Shown one piece after another: positions 1 to 5,551 of a stretch of DNA of 9,723 nt (the first letter of the stretch is position 1; each line of letters starts with the position of its first letter). The stretch lies in NCBI GenBank assembly GCA_025936195.1, contig JAICTW010000046.1, forward strand, positions 1 to 9,723, read 5' to 3'. A program made the translations under genes and the position numbers. The notes beneath the pieces were generated by a model that saw nothing but the letters and a program-made list of their open reading frames with translations, was not told the origin of the DNA and did not search any database. Source of the DNA: Flavisolibacter sp. (GTDB lineage Bacteria; Bacteroidota; Bacteroidia; Chitinophagales; Chitinophagaceae).

Positions 1-201
1 AATGAAATAACTCTTAGTGATAAGGAAAGAGATGTGCTTCGGTTTATTTGTATGGAGTTCACAGCCCAGGAAATAGCTCAAAAAATGGAGATTAGTCCGA
101 GAACGGTAGAAGCTATTAAAGACCGCTTGATGGAGCGCTTTGGAAGTAAGAATACAGCAGGACTGGTTTTCTTTGCAGTGAAGAACAATTTGGTGGATTA
201 A
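1..201 (+). CDS. LuxR/NarL-type response regulator, C-terminal HTH fragment (5' end outside window)
   Basis: The first 66 codons are open in frame 1 and end at TAA 199-201, with the start upstream of the window. The peptide begins [16 protein letters not shown] and continues with [20 protein letters not shown], which is the four-helix LuxR_C_like DNA-binding fold: an LSxxExxVL entry helix, the EIAxxMxIS turn and a RTVE recognition helix. Such domains usually sit at the C-terminus of two-component response regulators after a receiver domain, but the receiver part is not visible here, so partner kinase and target genes cannot be told. The gene converges on scoB and the two overlap by 4 bp at the stop codons, leaving no room for a terminator between them. 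Classification as an HTH of this family is secure; calling it a response regulator is inference. Confidence 0.85.
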   Translation, partial: NEITLSDKERDVLRFICMEFTAQEIAQKMEISPRTVEAIKDRLMERFGSKNTAGLVFFAVKNNLVD

Positions 202-854
202 ACTTTCATCTCAGGAACTTTCCCATCCACGATCAACTTACCAGCAGTCTTTTCTCTGATTTCCTCTACACTCACTCCCGGTGCCCTTTCCAAAAGTTTA
301 AATCCATCCTTCGTCACATCTATCACAGCAAGATCAGTTACTATTTTTTTTATGCAGCCCACACCGGTTAACGGTAGCGTACATTGTGGCAATAACTTCG
401 AACCACCTTTCGGATTGGTATGCATCATGGCTACAATAATGTTTCTTGCAGAAGCCACAAGGTCCATAGCTCCACCCATTCCCTTCACCATTTTACCAGG
501 GATTTTCCAGCTGGCAATATCGCCCTTCTCACTAACTTCCATGGCACCTAAAACTGTAAGATCAATTTTCCCCGCCCTGATCATTCCAAAGCTTTCTGCA
601 CTGTCAAAAAAAGCGCCTCCAGGCAAAATGGTTATTGTTTCCTTGCCTGCATTAATAAGATCGGCATCTATTTCTTCCTCCGTTGGATAAGGCCCCATTC
701 CTAATATGCCGTTTTCACTTTGCAACATGATGGAAATCCCTTCAGGAATATAATTGGAAACAAGTGTGGGTATGCCAATACCAAGATTGACATACATACC
801 ATCCTTTAACTCCTGCGCAATTCGCTTTGCAATTCCGTATTTATCTAAAGCCAT
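198..854 (-). CDS. scoB: 3-oxoacid CoA-transferase subunit B (succinyl-CoA:acetoacetate CoA-transferase, beta subunit)
   Basis: This 218-residue protein is full length for the beta subunit of a family I CoA-transferase. With ScoA it moves CoA between succinyl-CoA (or another acyl-CoA) and a 3-oxoacid such as acetoacetate in the cytoplasm, for ketone-body or short-chain-acid use. Near the N-terminus it has the NLGIGIPT loop (residues 23-30), followed by the SENG motif whose Glu47 aligns with the catalytic glutamate that forms the glutamyl-CoA thioester in SCOT enzymes. It continues with [18 protein letters not shown] and the conserved GMGGAMDLV segment. The start is ATG 854-852. It lies 84 bp downstream of scoA, and the spacer can form a bulged hairpin. 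AtoA, PcaJ and CatJ are close relatives, so the exact acid acceptor is not certain, but SCOT is the best fit. Confidence 0.93.
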   Translation of the reverse strand: MALDKYGIAKRIAQELKDGMYVNLGIGIPTLVSNYIPEGISIMLQSENGILGMGPYPTEEEIDADLINAGKETITILPGGAFFDSAESFGMIRAGKIDLTVLGAMEVSEKGDIASWKIPGKMVKGMGGAMDLVASARNIIVAMMHTNPKGGSKLLPQCTLPLTGVGCIKKIVTDLAVIDVTKDGFKLLERAPGVSVEEIREKTAGKLIVDGKVPEMKV

Positions 855-896
855 TGTCTGGATTTATTAATTCAAGTCTAGTTGAACCACAAAAAA

Positions 897-953
897 TTTA
901 AAAAGAGAAGAAGAGTCGTTTCGCTTTAATTGTAAACCTCAACTCTTCTCTTT
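897..953 (-). promoter_or_regulatory. Possible stem-loop with U-rich tail between scoA and scoB
   Basis: The sequence at 942-953 (actcttctcttt, the last codons of scoA) is complementary to aaagagaagaagagt at 902-916 apart from a 3-nt bulge. In the scoA-scoB mRNA this gives about 12 base pairs closing a 25-nt loop, followed by a U-rich stretch (revcomp of 891-900 is taaatttttt). The stem is AU-rich and the purine/pyrimidine runs are low-complexity, so stability is modest. It could be a leaky terminator or an mRNA-processing site that sets subunit ratio, or it could be chance. The feature is seen in sequence; any function is inference. Confidence 0.3.
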
Positions 954-1643
954 CAGCCTAACCGTTCTTTTCTCAATTCTTTTCTCATAATTCTTTCCTT
1001 CAAAAATCCGGTGTACATATACACTAGCTACATGAATGTGGTCCGGATCCAATTCACCAGGTTCTACCAAATGCTCTACTTCTGCAATGGTAATGATCCC
1101 GGCCTTTGCCATGGAAGAAGAAAAATTCCTTGTTGCTTTTCTAAAAACAAGGTTACCGTACTTATCTCCCTTCCATGCTTTTACAAGTGCAAAATCAGCA
1201 TATAATGCATGCTCCATTAAATATTTCTTTCCATAGAACTCACGTACTTCCTTTCCCTCACCAACTTCGGTTCCATATCCGGCCGGAGTAAAGAAAGCAG
1301 GAATACCCATACCGGCCATTTGTATCCGGGTAGCCAATGTCCCCTGAGGGATCAGATCGACTTCCAATTCCCCGTTTAATAATTGTCTTTCAAATTCTGC
1401 ATTTTCTCCAACATAGGAGCTCATCATTTTTTTGATCTGTTTGGTTTGCAACAACAAACCCAAACCAAAATCATCTACGCCGGCATTGTTGGAAATACAA
1501 GTGAGATTTTTAACTCCTTTCTGTACTAAAGCATTGATAGAATTTTCAGGAATACCGCAAAGACCAAAACCGCCAAGCATGATGGTTGCACCGTCTTTGA
1601 TATCATGCAGGGCATCGGCAGCATTGTTAAATACTTTGTTCAT
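939..1643 (-). CDS. scoA: 3-oxoacid CoA-transferase subunit A (succinyl-CoA:acetoacetate CoA-transferase, alpha subunit)
   Basis: This is the alpha subunit of the same CoA-transferase as the downstream scoB. ATG at 1643-1641 gives 234 residues, the usual family length, beginning [12 protein letters not shown]. The frame extends 9 bp further to a TTG at 1652, but ATG is preferred and better matches family N-termini. Diagnostic segments are the [10 protein letters not shown] signature (residues 24-33), [13 protein letters not shown], and the [17 protein letters not shown] / TPAGYGT region, which in family I CoA-transferases forms the oxyanion hole near the partner's catalytic Glu. It sits 46 bp after the DUF4296 gene on the same strand. 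A TATTTTTG element and a 7-bp inverted repeat in that gap suggest its own promoter, so scoAB may be transcribed separately from coaBC. Confidence 0.93.
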   Translation of the reverse strand: MNKVFNNAADALHDIKDGATIMLGGFGLCGIPENSINALVQKGVKNLTCISNNAGVDDFGLGLLLQTKQIKKMMSSYVGENAEFERQLLNGELEVDLIPQGTLATRIQMAGMGIPAFFTPAGYGTEVGEGKEVREFYGKKYLMEHALYADFALVKAWKGDKYGNLVFRKATRNFSSSMAKAGIITIAEVEHLVEPGELDPDHIHVASVYVHRIFEGKNYEKRIEKRTVRLKEKS

Positions 1644-1653
1644 AGCAAGCAAT

Positions 1654-1679
1654 TACGTTCATCAAAAATAACGAACGTA
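1654..1679 (-). promoter_or_regulatory. Candidate scoA promoter: -7 box inside a 7-bp inverted repeat
   Basis: On the minus strand TATTTTTG (1670-1663) matches the Bacteroidota -7 consensus TAnnTTTG exactly. It would start RNA roughly 10-15 nt ahead of the scoA ATG. No TTG sits at the usual distance upstream, so the -33 element is weak or absent. The box lies inside the loop of a perfect inverted repeat, TACGTTC (1654-1660) and GAACGTA (1673-1679), separated by 12 bp. A repressor bound to these arms would cover the promoter. The repeat has no U-tract after it, so it is not a good terminator for the gene before. Confidence 0.4.
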
Positions 1680-1689
1680 CACTAATGAA

Positions 1690-2094
1690 CTACTGATGCA
1701 GTATAGTAACCGGAGATTTTCTTTTAGCAGTATCGTTGCCAATGGGATTGTATGACTTTTTCAAACTGTCTTTTTGCAATCGCTCTCCAAAGCTTTGTAA
1801 AGAATCGAGGATGGCTTTTAAAGTGTTCGGATGGTCTTCATAATAAGCAAGGCTTTTCGTAAAATCATCCTTACTTATTGTATGTATTGCAAAAATTTTC
1901 TGGTAGTAATCAACATGTTTAGATAAACTTCGAAAACTGGAGTCTTTACCGGAATAATAATCTGCCATCTCATCGGCCTGCATCACATCCCACAAAACGG
2001 ATTCCATTTTTTGCGGAGGCAATACATCTTTTGGTACAGATGAATGGCAGGAAAAAAGGCAAACGATGAAAACAAAATATTTCAATCTTTTCAT
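1690..2094 (-). CDS. DUF4296 family lipoprotein
   Basis: This is a small 134-residue protein of unknown function. The N-terminus is a lipoprotein signal: basic MKRLK, a hydrophobic stretch and the lipobox LFSC with the acylated Cys at position 16, so it should be anchored in the envelope. The core, PPQKMESVLWDVMQADEMADYY through the following two helices to about residue 105, resembles the DUF4296 family, which is restricted to Bacteroidota. The last 25 or so residues are basic, Ser/Lys-rich and probably disordered. ATG 2094 overlaps the DUF4835 stop as ATGA, so translation is probably coupled. A link to outer-membrane or type IX secretion work is suggested only by the neighbours. Family recognition is from memory of the conserved motif; no function is claimed. 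Confidence 0.8.
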   Translation of the reverse strand: MKRLKYFVFIVCLFSCHSSVPKDVLPPQKMESVLWDVMQADEMADYYSGKDSSFRSLSKHVDYYQKIFAIHTISKDDFTKSLAYYEDHPNTLKAILDSLQSFGERLQKDSLKKSYNPIGNDTAKRKSPVTILHQ

Positions 2095-3005
2095 TTCAAT
2101 TCTTTATAAGCACTTGCATTCGTTAGATCCAGCTTCACTAAAAAATCTCTTGCTCTTGTTTTCACATCCGGTTCTGCCTTGCTAAACATTTTTACCAATT
2201 CTGTGCTTTTCCCCTGAAAGAAAAATTGAAGAACCATCGAACCCGGGTTCTCAGAATTCAACGTGTTTAGATAGTTCAATGCATTTAAAACTCCGGTCCG
2301 TCCTGCTGTTTCATTCTCGTAAAAATTATCAAAACCGGTCCGGTAATAAGCATAAATCGCATCGTGCATTAAATTAAACCGGTTATCTGTAAAACCCTGT
2401 ACCAACTTAAAGCGATTGCGCAAACCTTCAAATGCTTTCCATCCGCTGATGTCACCACTTTCCGGTGCATTGTTTACAATAAACTGTGCTTTTTGAAAAT
2501 AAGGATCGCCGCCACGTGCCGAAAAAGAATCATAATCCATTCCCAGTATCAGGTTTACATAATAGGCCAATACTGCTGTAAGATTAGCAGCCAGCGGATC
2601 ACTCCCCTGAATGCGGTTCTCATTGAATTCTATTGGTTGAAACTCTACATATTTGAATTGAACAGAAGGATCCTGAAAATTAATGATAGGCGATTCGTAA
2701 CTCGTATTATAAACCGGTCGTGCTGCCTGCACAGTTAATGTTGATTTGAAAACATTATTGTTTGTATAGTCATCAATGGTCAGTAAAAAATTGCATTTTA
2801 TTTTTTCCTGCGACTGATAAGTATCATTGGTCCATTTACGGTTATTCAAAAAATTGGTAACAGCAGTTTGCAGCGTTTGAAAAATCTTTTTATCAACCTG
2901 TGTACCTACTTTGTTTGCCACAATGGTAAACCTGGCCTGCAGTTCCTGTGCTGATGCAGATTGTATTAAGATAGCGGCCAGTAAAAAAGAGAAAACGGTT
3001 TTCAT
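2091..3005 (-). CDS. porD: DUF4835 / PorD-like exported protein
   Basis: This 304-residue protein has a Sec signal peptide, MKTVFSFLLAAILIQSASA, with likely cleavage before Gln20, and no lipobox. It should therefore be periplasmic or outer-membrane associated. The mature part, beginning QELQARFTIVANKVG, with the QFKYVEFQPIEFNE segment and the conserved NLTAVLAYYVNLILGMDYDSF and GGDPYFQKAQ blocks (about residues 140-172), fits the Bacteroidota DUF4835 family almost end to end. Members of this family have been named PorD in connection with the type IX secretion system; I give the symbol on that recollection, and the biochemical role is unknown to me. The start ATG 3005 overlaps the coaBC stop by 4 bp and its own stop overlaps the DUF4296 start by 4 bp. 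The three genes are thus very probably one translationally coupled operon. Confidence 0.85.
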   Translation of the reverse strand: MKTVFSFLLAAILIQSASAQELQARFTIVANKVGTQVDKKIFQTLQTAVTNFLNNRKWTNDTYQSQEKIKCNFLLTIDDYTNNNVFKSTLTVQAARPVYNTSYESPIINFQDPSVQFKYVEFQPIEFNENRIQGSDPLAANLTAVLAYYVNLILGMDYDSFSARGGDPYFQKAQFIVNNAPESGDISGWKAFEGLRNRFKLVQGFTDNRFNLMHDAIYAYYRTGFDNFYENETAGRTGVLNALNYLNTLNSENPGSMVLQFFFQGKSTELVKMFSKAEPDVKTRARDFLVKLDLTNASAYKELK

Positions 3006-4195
3006 GATTTCAGTTCAATTATGGCATCAACAATATCTTTTGCCAATGCTGATTTGGATTTTAGTTCTATTTGTTTTTGTTTTCCATTTTTAAAGAACAG
3101 AGTTGCTTTGTTTGTATCATAACCAAAACCAGCGCCTTGTTCCCTCAAAGAATTTAAAACAATAAGGTCGGCATTTTTTTCTTGCAGTTTTTTTTGTGCG
3201 TTGGCTGCTTCGTTTTCAGTTTCCAAAGCAAAGCCCACCAATATTTGTCCATTTGATTTCTTCTTACCTAGACTGCCTAAAATATCTCTTGTTCTCTTCA
3301 GTGTGATTGTCAGTTCTCCACCTGTTTTTTTTATTTTTTGATCAGCTACAATGGCCGGCGTATAATCAGCAACTGCAGCCGCCATTACCGCTATGTCATA
3401 AGTGGCTGAATCCCCGATGCAGGTTGTATACATTTCTTCTGCGCTCATTACAGAAATCAATTTTATTTTTTTATTTTTTTGTTTCAAAGACACTGGGCCG
3501 CTAACCAAAGTAATGTCGGCTCCCCTGCTTGCCAGTTCTTCTGCAATGGCATATCCCATCTTGCCCGACGAATGATTGCCAATAAAACGAACCGGGTCAA
3601 TGGCTTCGTATGTGGGACCGGCCGTTACCAATACTTTTTTATTTTTCAACTGATTGGCTGTTGCAAAAAAATGTTCAAGCGCAGAAATTATTTCTTCAGG
3701 CTCTGCCATACGCCCTTGCCCAATTAAACCACTTGCCAGTTCTCCATAACCCACATCTAAAATCGTAATCCCATTTTCACGTAAAAGGTCAATGTTTTTT
3801 TTGGTTGACGTATGTTGCCACATATCTTCATCCATGGCAGGCGCCACCATCAGTGGGCAAGTAGCCGAAAGATAAACCGCAAGCAAAAGATTATCTGATT
3901 GTCCTGTTATCATCTTGCTTAAAGTATTACAGCTTAGCGGAGCAATCAGCATAACATCAGCCCATCTTCCAAGTGCCACATGATTTGCCCAGCTTTGCTC
4001 ATCAAATAAATCAACCAAAACAGAATTTTTTGATAAGGTAGAGAGCGTAAGCCTGGAAACAAAATCAGTGCTTGCCGGAGTCATTATCACTCTCACCTCT
4101 GCACCAGCCTTAATCAATTGCCGTACAACTAATGGAATTTTATAAGCAGCAATACTTCCGGTAACACCGATGATTATTTTTTTGCCTGCGAGCAT
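3002..4195 (-). CDS. coaBC: Bifunctional phosphopantothenoylcysteine decarboxylase / phosphopantothenate-cysteine ligase
   Basis: CoaBC performs two middle steps of coenzyme A synthesis in the cytoplasm: CoaB joins cysteine to 4'-phosphopantothenate and CoaC decarboxylates the product using FMN. The protein has 397 residues from ATG 4195; a GTG two codons upstream is less likely. The CoaC half (about 1-180) has GVTGSIAAYK, active-site His72 in NHVALGRWAD, the APLSCNT flavin loop and GQGRMAEP. The CoaB half (about 184-397) has VTAGPT, NHSSGKMGYA from Asn207 and AAAVADY...KIKK. Two canonical CoaC residues differ: the PAMN motif reads PAMD (Asp122, Asn125 in E. coli Dfp) and the clamp Cys is Ser155 (Cys158 in Dfp). 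The rest is intact, and I believe these changes recur across Bacteroidota, so this is probably functional. It overlaps the DUF4835 gene by ATGA. Confidence 0.96.
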   Translation of the reverse strand: MLAGKKIIIGVTGSIAAYKIPLVVRQLIKAGAEVRVIMTPASTDFVSRLTLSTLSKNSVLVDLFDEQSWANHVALGRWADVMLIAPLSCNTLSKMITGQSDNLLLAVYLSATCPLMVAPAMDEDMWQHTSTKKNIDLLRENGITILDVGYGELASGLIGQGRMAEPEEIISALEHFFATANQLKNKKVLVTAGPTYEAIDPVRFIGNHSSGKMGYAIAEELASRGADITLVSGPVSLKQKNKKIKLISVMSAEEMYTTCIGDSATYDIAVMAAAVADYTPAIVADQKIKKTGGELTITLKRTRDILGSLGKKKSNGQILVGFALETENEAANAQKKLQEKNADLIVLNSLREQGAGFGYDTNKATLFFKNGKQKQIELKSKSALAKDIVDAIIELKS

Positions 4196-4210
4196 AAACA
4201 CTAAAATACT

Positions 4211-4251
4211 ATTTAAAAAAGAAAAGCGATCCGTTATAATGGATCGCTTTT
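4211..4251 (-). terminator. Intrinsic terminator after rpoZ, just ahead of coaBC
   Basis: The arms aaaagcgatcc (4222-4232) and ggatcgctttt (4241-4251) form a perfect 11-bp stem with an 8-nt loop. On the minus strand the 3' arm is followed by C and six U residues (4220-4215). It lies 18 bp after the rpoZ stop, as expected for a rho-independent terminator of bamD-rpoZ. The stem ends 26 bp before the coaBC ATG, so it could also act as an attenuator for coaBC. The plus-strand reading also ends in five Ts but has no gene to serve. Confidence 0.85.
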
Positions 4252-4269
4252 TCTGGAATGAAAACAGCT

Positions 4270-4614
4270 TTATTTGAATAAATCCTGGTCTTCGTTTTTA
4301 CGATAATAAACTTTGTTTTCCATAAACTCCTGCGTAGCGAGCAAAGCGGGATTGGGCATGCGTTCGTAAGCCCTTGAGATTTCTATTTGCTCTTTGTTCT
4401 CATGAATTTCTTCCAAAGAATCAGTATGGCTGGCAAATTCTTCCAATTTGTTATGCAATTCTTCTTTCAAAGAAATATTGATCTGATTAGCACGTTTGGC
4501 CACAATAGCAATGGATTCATACAAATTACCCGTTTTGTTTTTGAACTCGTTCACATCCCGGGTTTCAATATTGTTAGAGGTACTGATACTAAGTTGACGT
4601 CTTAACAGGCTCAT
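4270..4614 (-). CDS. rpoZ: DNA-directed RNA polymerase omega subunit (Bacteroidota type)
   Basis: This 114-residue protein carries the RNAP omega/Rpb6 signature TGNLYESIAIVAKRANQI at residues 28-45, followed by the charged helical stretch KEELHNKLEEFA and EQIEISRAYERMPNPALLATQEF, which is typical of the Bacteroidota form. Omega binds the beta-prime subunit and helps assemble and stabilise core RNA polymerase. Sequence identity to the proteobacterial protein is low outside the signature, so such genes are often left as hypothetical. The start ATG 4614 lies inside the end of bamD, giving a 26-bp out-of-frame overlap; no later ATG keeps the signature, so this start is needed. A strong terminator follows the stop. 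Confidence 0.9.
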   Translation of the reverse strand: MSLLRRQLSISTSNNIETRDVNEFKNKTGNLYESIAIVAKRANQINISLKEELHNKLEEFASHTDSLEEIHENKEQIEISRAYERMPNPALLATQEFMENKVYYRKNEDQDLFK

Positions 4615-5401
4615 TTGAATATATTTTTAAATTGTTTTGCGATTGGGTTAAATAGCCTTGAACTTCTTTCGCTAACGGGCTCTTGGAGAAACGGTCCATA
4701 AAATCGTTACATTCTTCAACCACTTTTTGAAAGCGTTCCACTTTTTTTTCTTCCACACTCAGTTCGGCAAAACGAAAATAAGATTTTATGACCATCATCT
4801 TGTATTCATCTGCCTTCTCTGACTCCGGATAATTGTTCAGCACGGAAGCATAGGTTACAGCTGCGGCACGGAATTGTCCCAAGTCGAAATATAGTTGAGC
4901 AGAACTTGCGTCTTTTGTTTCCAGCTTATGCCGGCAAATATCAATGATCTCAGTAGCTTCTTTATTTCTTGTCGAACCAGGATGTGTATTAATAAAGGTC
5001 TGCATCATACCAATAGCCTTAATAGTGTTCGATTGGTCCAATGCAGGTTTAGGCGATTGCTTATAAAAAGTGTACGCTCTCATGAAATCTACCTCCTCAG
5101 CCTTTGAGCTGTTAGGATAAATTTCCAAAAAGGTCTTGAAAAGGTTTTCTGCATTCGTGTAATCCTTTTGATAATAGGCACAATAAGCATACTTATAATA
5201 GATGTCCTCAAACTGAGGCAGGCCACGGTAGTAGGGCATTACATCTTCATAAAGCTGCTGCGCATAATTGTACTTCTTTTTAGCATAGAATTGTTCAGCC
5301 ATTTTGAGTTTATACTCAGGATCCTTGCTTTTCAGGATCTTATTAATGCCTGTACAACCGACCAATAAAATACAAAGGAATAGTGCTACAGAAAATTTCA
5401 T
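4589..5401 (-). CDS. bamD: Outer membrane protein assembly factor BamD (lipoprotein)
   Basis: BamD is the essential lipoprotein partner of BamA in the BAM complex, which folds beta-barrel proteins into the outer membrane. From ATG 5401 the protein has 270 residues; the frame also reaches a TTG at 5413, but ATG puts the signal peptide at the very N-terminus. The lipobox LVGC places the acylated Cys at 16. After it come TPR-like helical repeats: KKKYNYAQQLYEDVMPYY, QKDYTNAENLFKTFLEIYP followed by an alanine-rich pair, and LGQFRAAAVTYASVLNNYP, which is the YfiO/BamD arrangement. The 26-bp overlap with rpoZ suggests co-transcription. A TAACTTTG box (5418-5411) matches TAnnTTTG but leaves almost no leader and lacks a TTG partner, so I do not list it as a promoter. 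Confidence 0.93.
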   Translation of the reverse strand: MKFSVALFLCILLVGCTGINKILKSKDPEYKLKMAEQFYAKKKYNYAQQLYEDVMPYYRGLPQFEDIYYKYAYCAYYQKDYTNAENLFKTFLEIYPNSSKAEEVDFMRAYTFYKQSPKPALDQSNTIKAIGMMQTFINTHPGSTRNKEATEIIDICRHKLETKDASSAQLYFDLGQFRAAAVTYASVLNNYPESEKADEYKMMVIKSYFRFAELSVEEKKVERFQKVVEECNDFMDRFSKSPLAKEVQGYLTQSQNNLKIYSNEPVKTST

Positions 5402-5490
5402 AAAGGCTGGCAAAGTTAAACAGTTTGGGCAAATATTCTTGAATTAAAACCAAAGCTTCTAAACTGCACCGTTAAGATTTCTCTAAATCA

Positions 5491-5529
5491 TTCAATAAAA
5501 AATCCTCTCTACTGCTGTAGAGAGGATTT
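5491..5529 (-). terminator. Intrinsic terminator after the OmpA-like porin gene
   Basis: The arms aaatcctctctac (5500-5512) and gtagagaggattt (5517-5529) pair perfectly over 13 bp with a 4-nt loop. On the minus strand the 3' arm runs into UUUUUUAUUGAA, a good U-tract. It lies 22 bp after the porin stop codon. This separates the abundant porin transcript from bamD, which therefore needs its own promoter in the 98 bp between 5402 and 5499. Confidence 0.9.
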
Positions 5530-5551
5530 CAATTCTATTTTGAAAAGGTTC

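Noticed and set aside
352..690. A 112-codon open frame on the plus strand opposite scoB
   Set aside because: It is antisense to a clear CoA-transferase gene, shows no recognisable domain, and its openness is explained by the codon pattern of scoB.
871..886. ttcaa-N6-ttgaa inverted repeat upstream of scoB
   Set aside because: The arms are only 5 bp and AT-rich, not near a promoter box, and expected by chance in this composition.
2290..2720. Several accggt/ccggt words clustered in the DUF4835 gene
   Set aside because: They fall at different codon phases and spacings with no array structure; they look like codon usage, not a repeat family.
5411..5418. TAACTTTG -7 box for bamD on the minus strand
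   Set aside because: It matches the consensus, but it lies only 9 bp before the ATG and has no TTG at a suitable distance, so support is too thin to list as a promoter.
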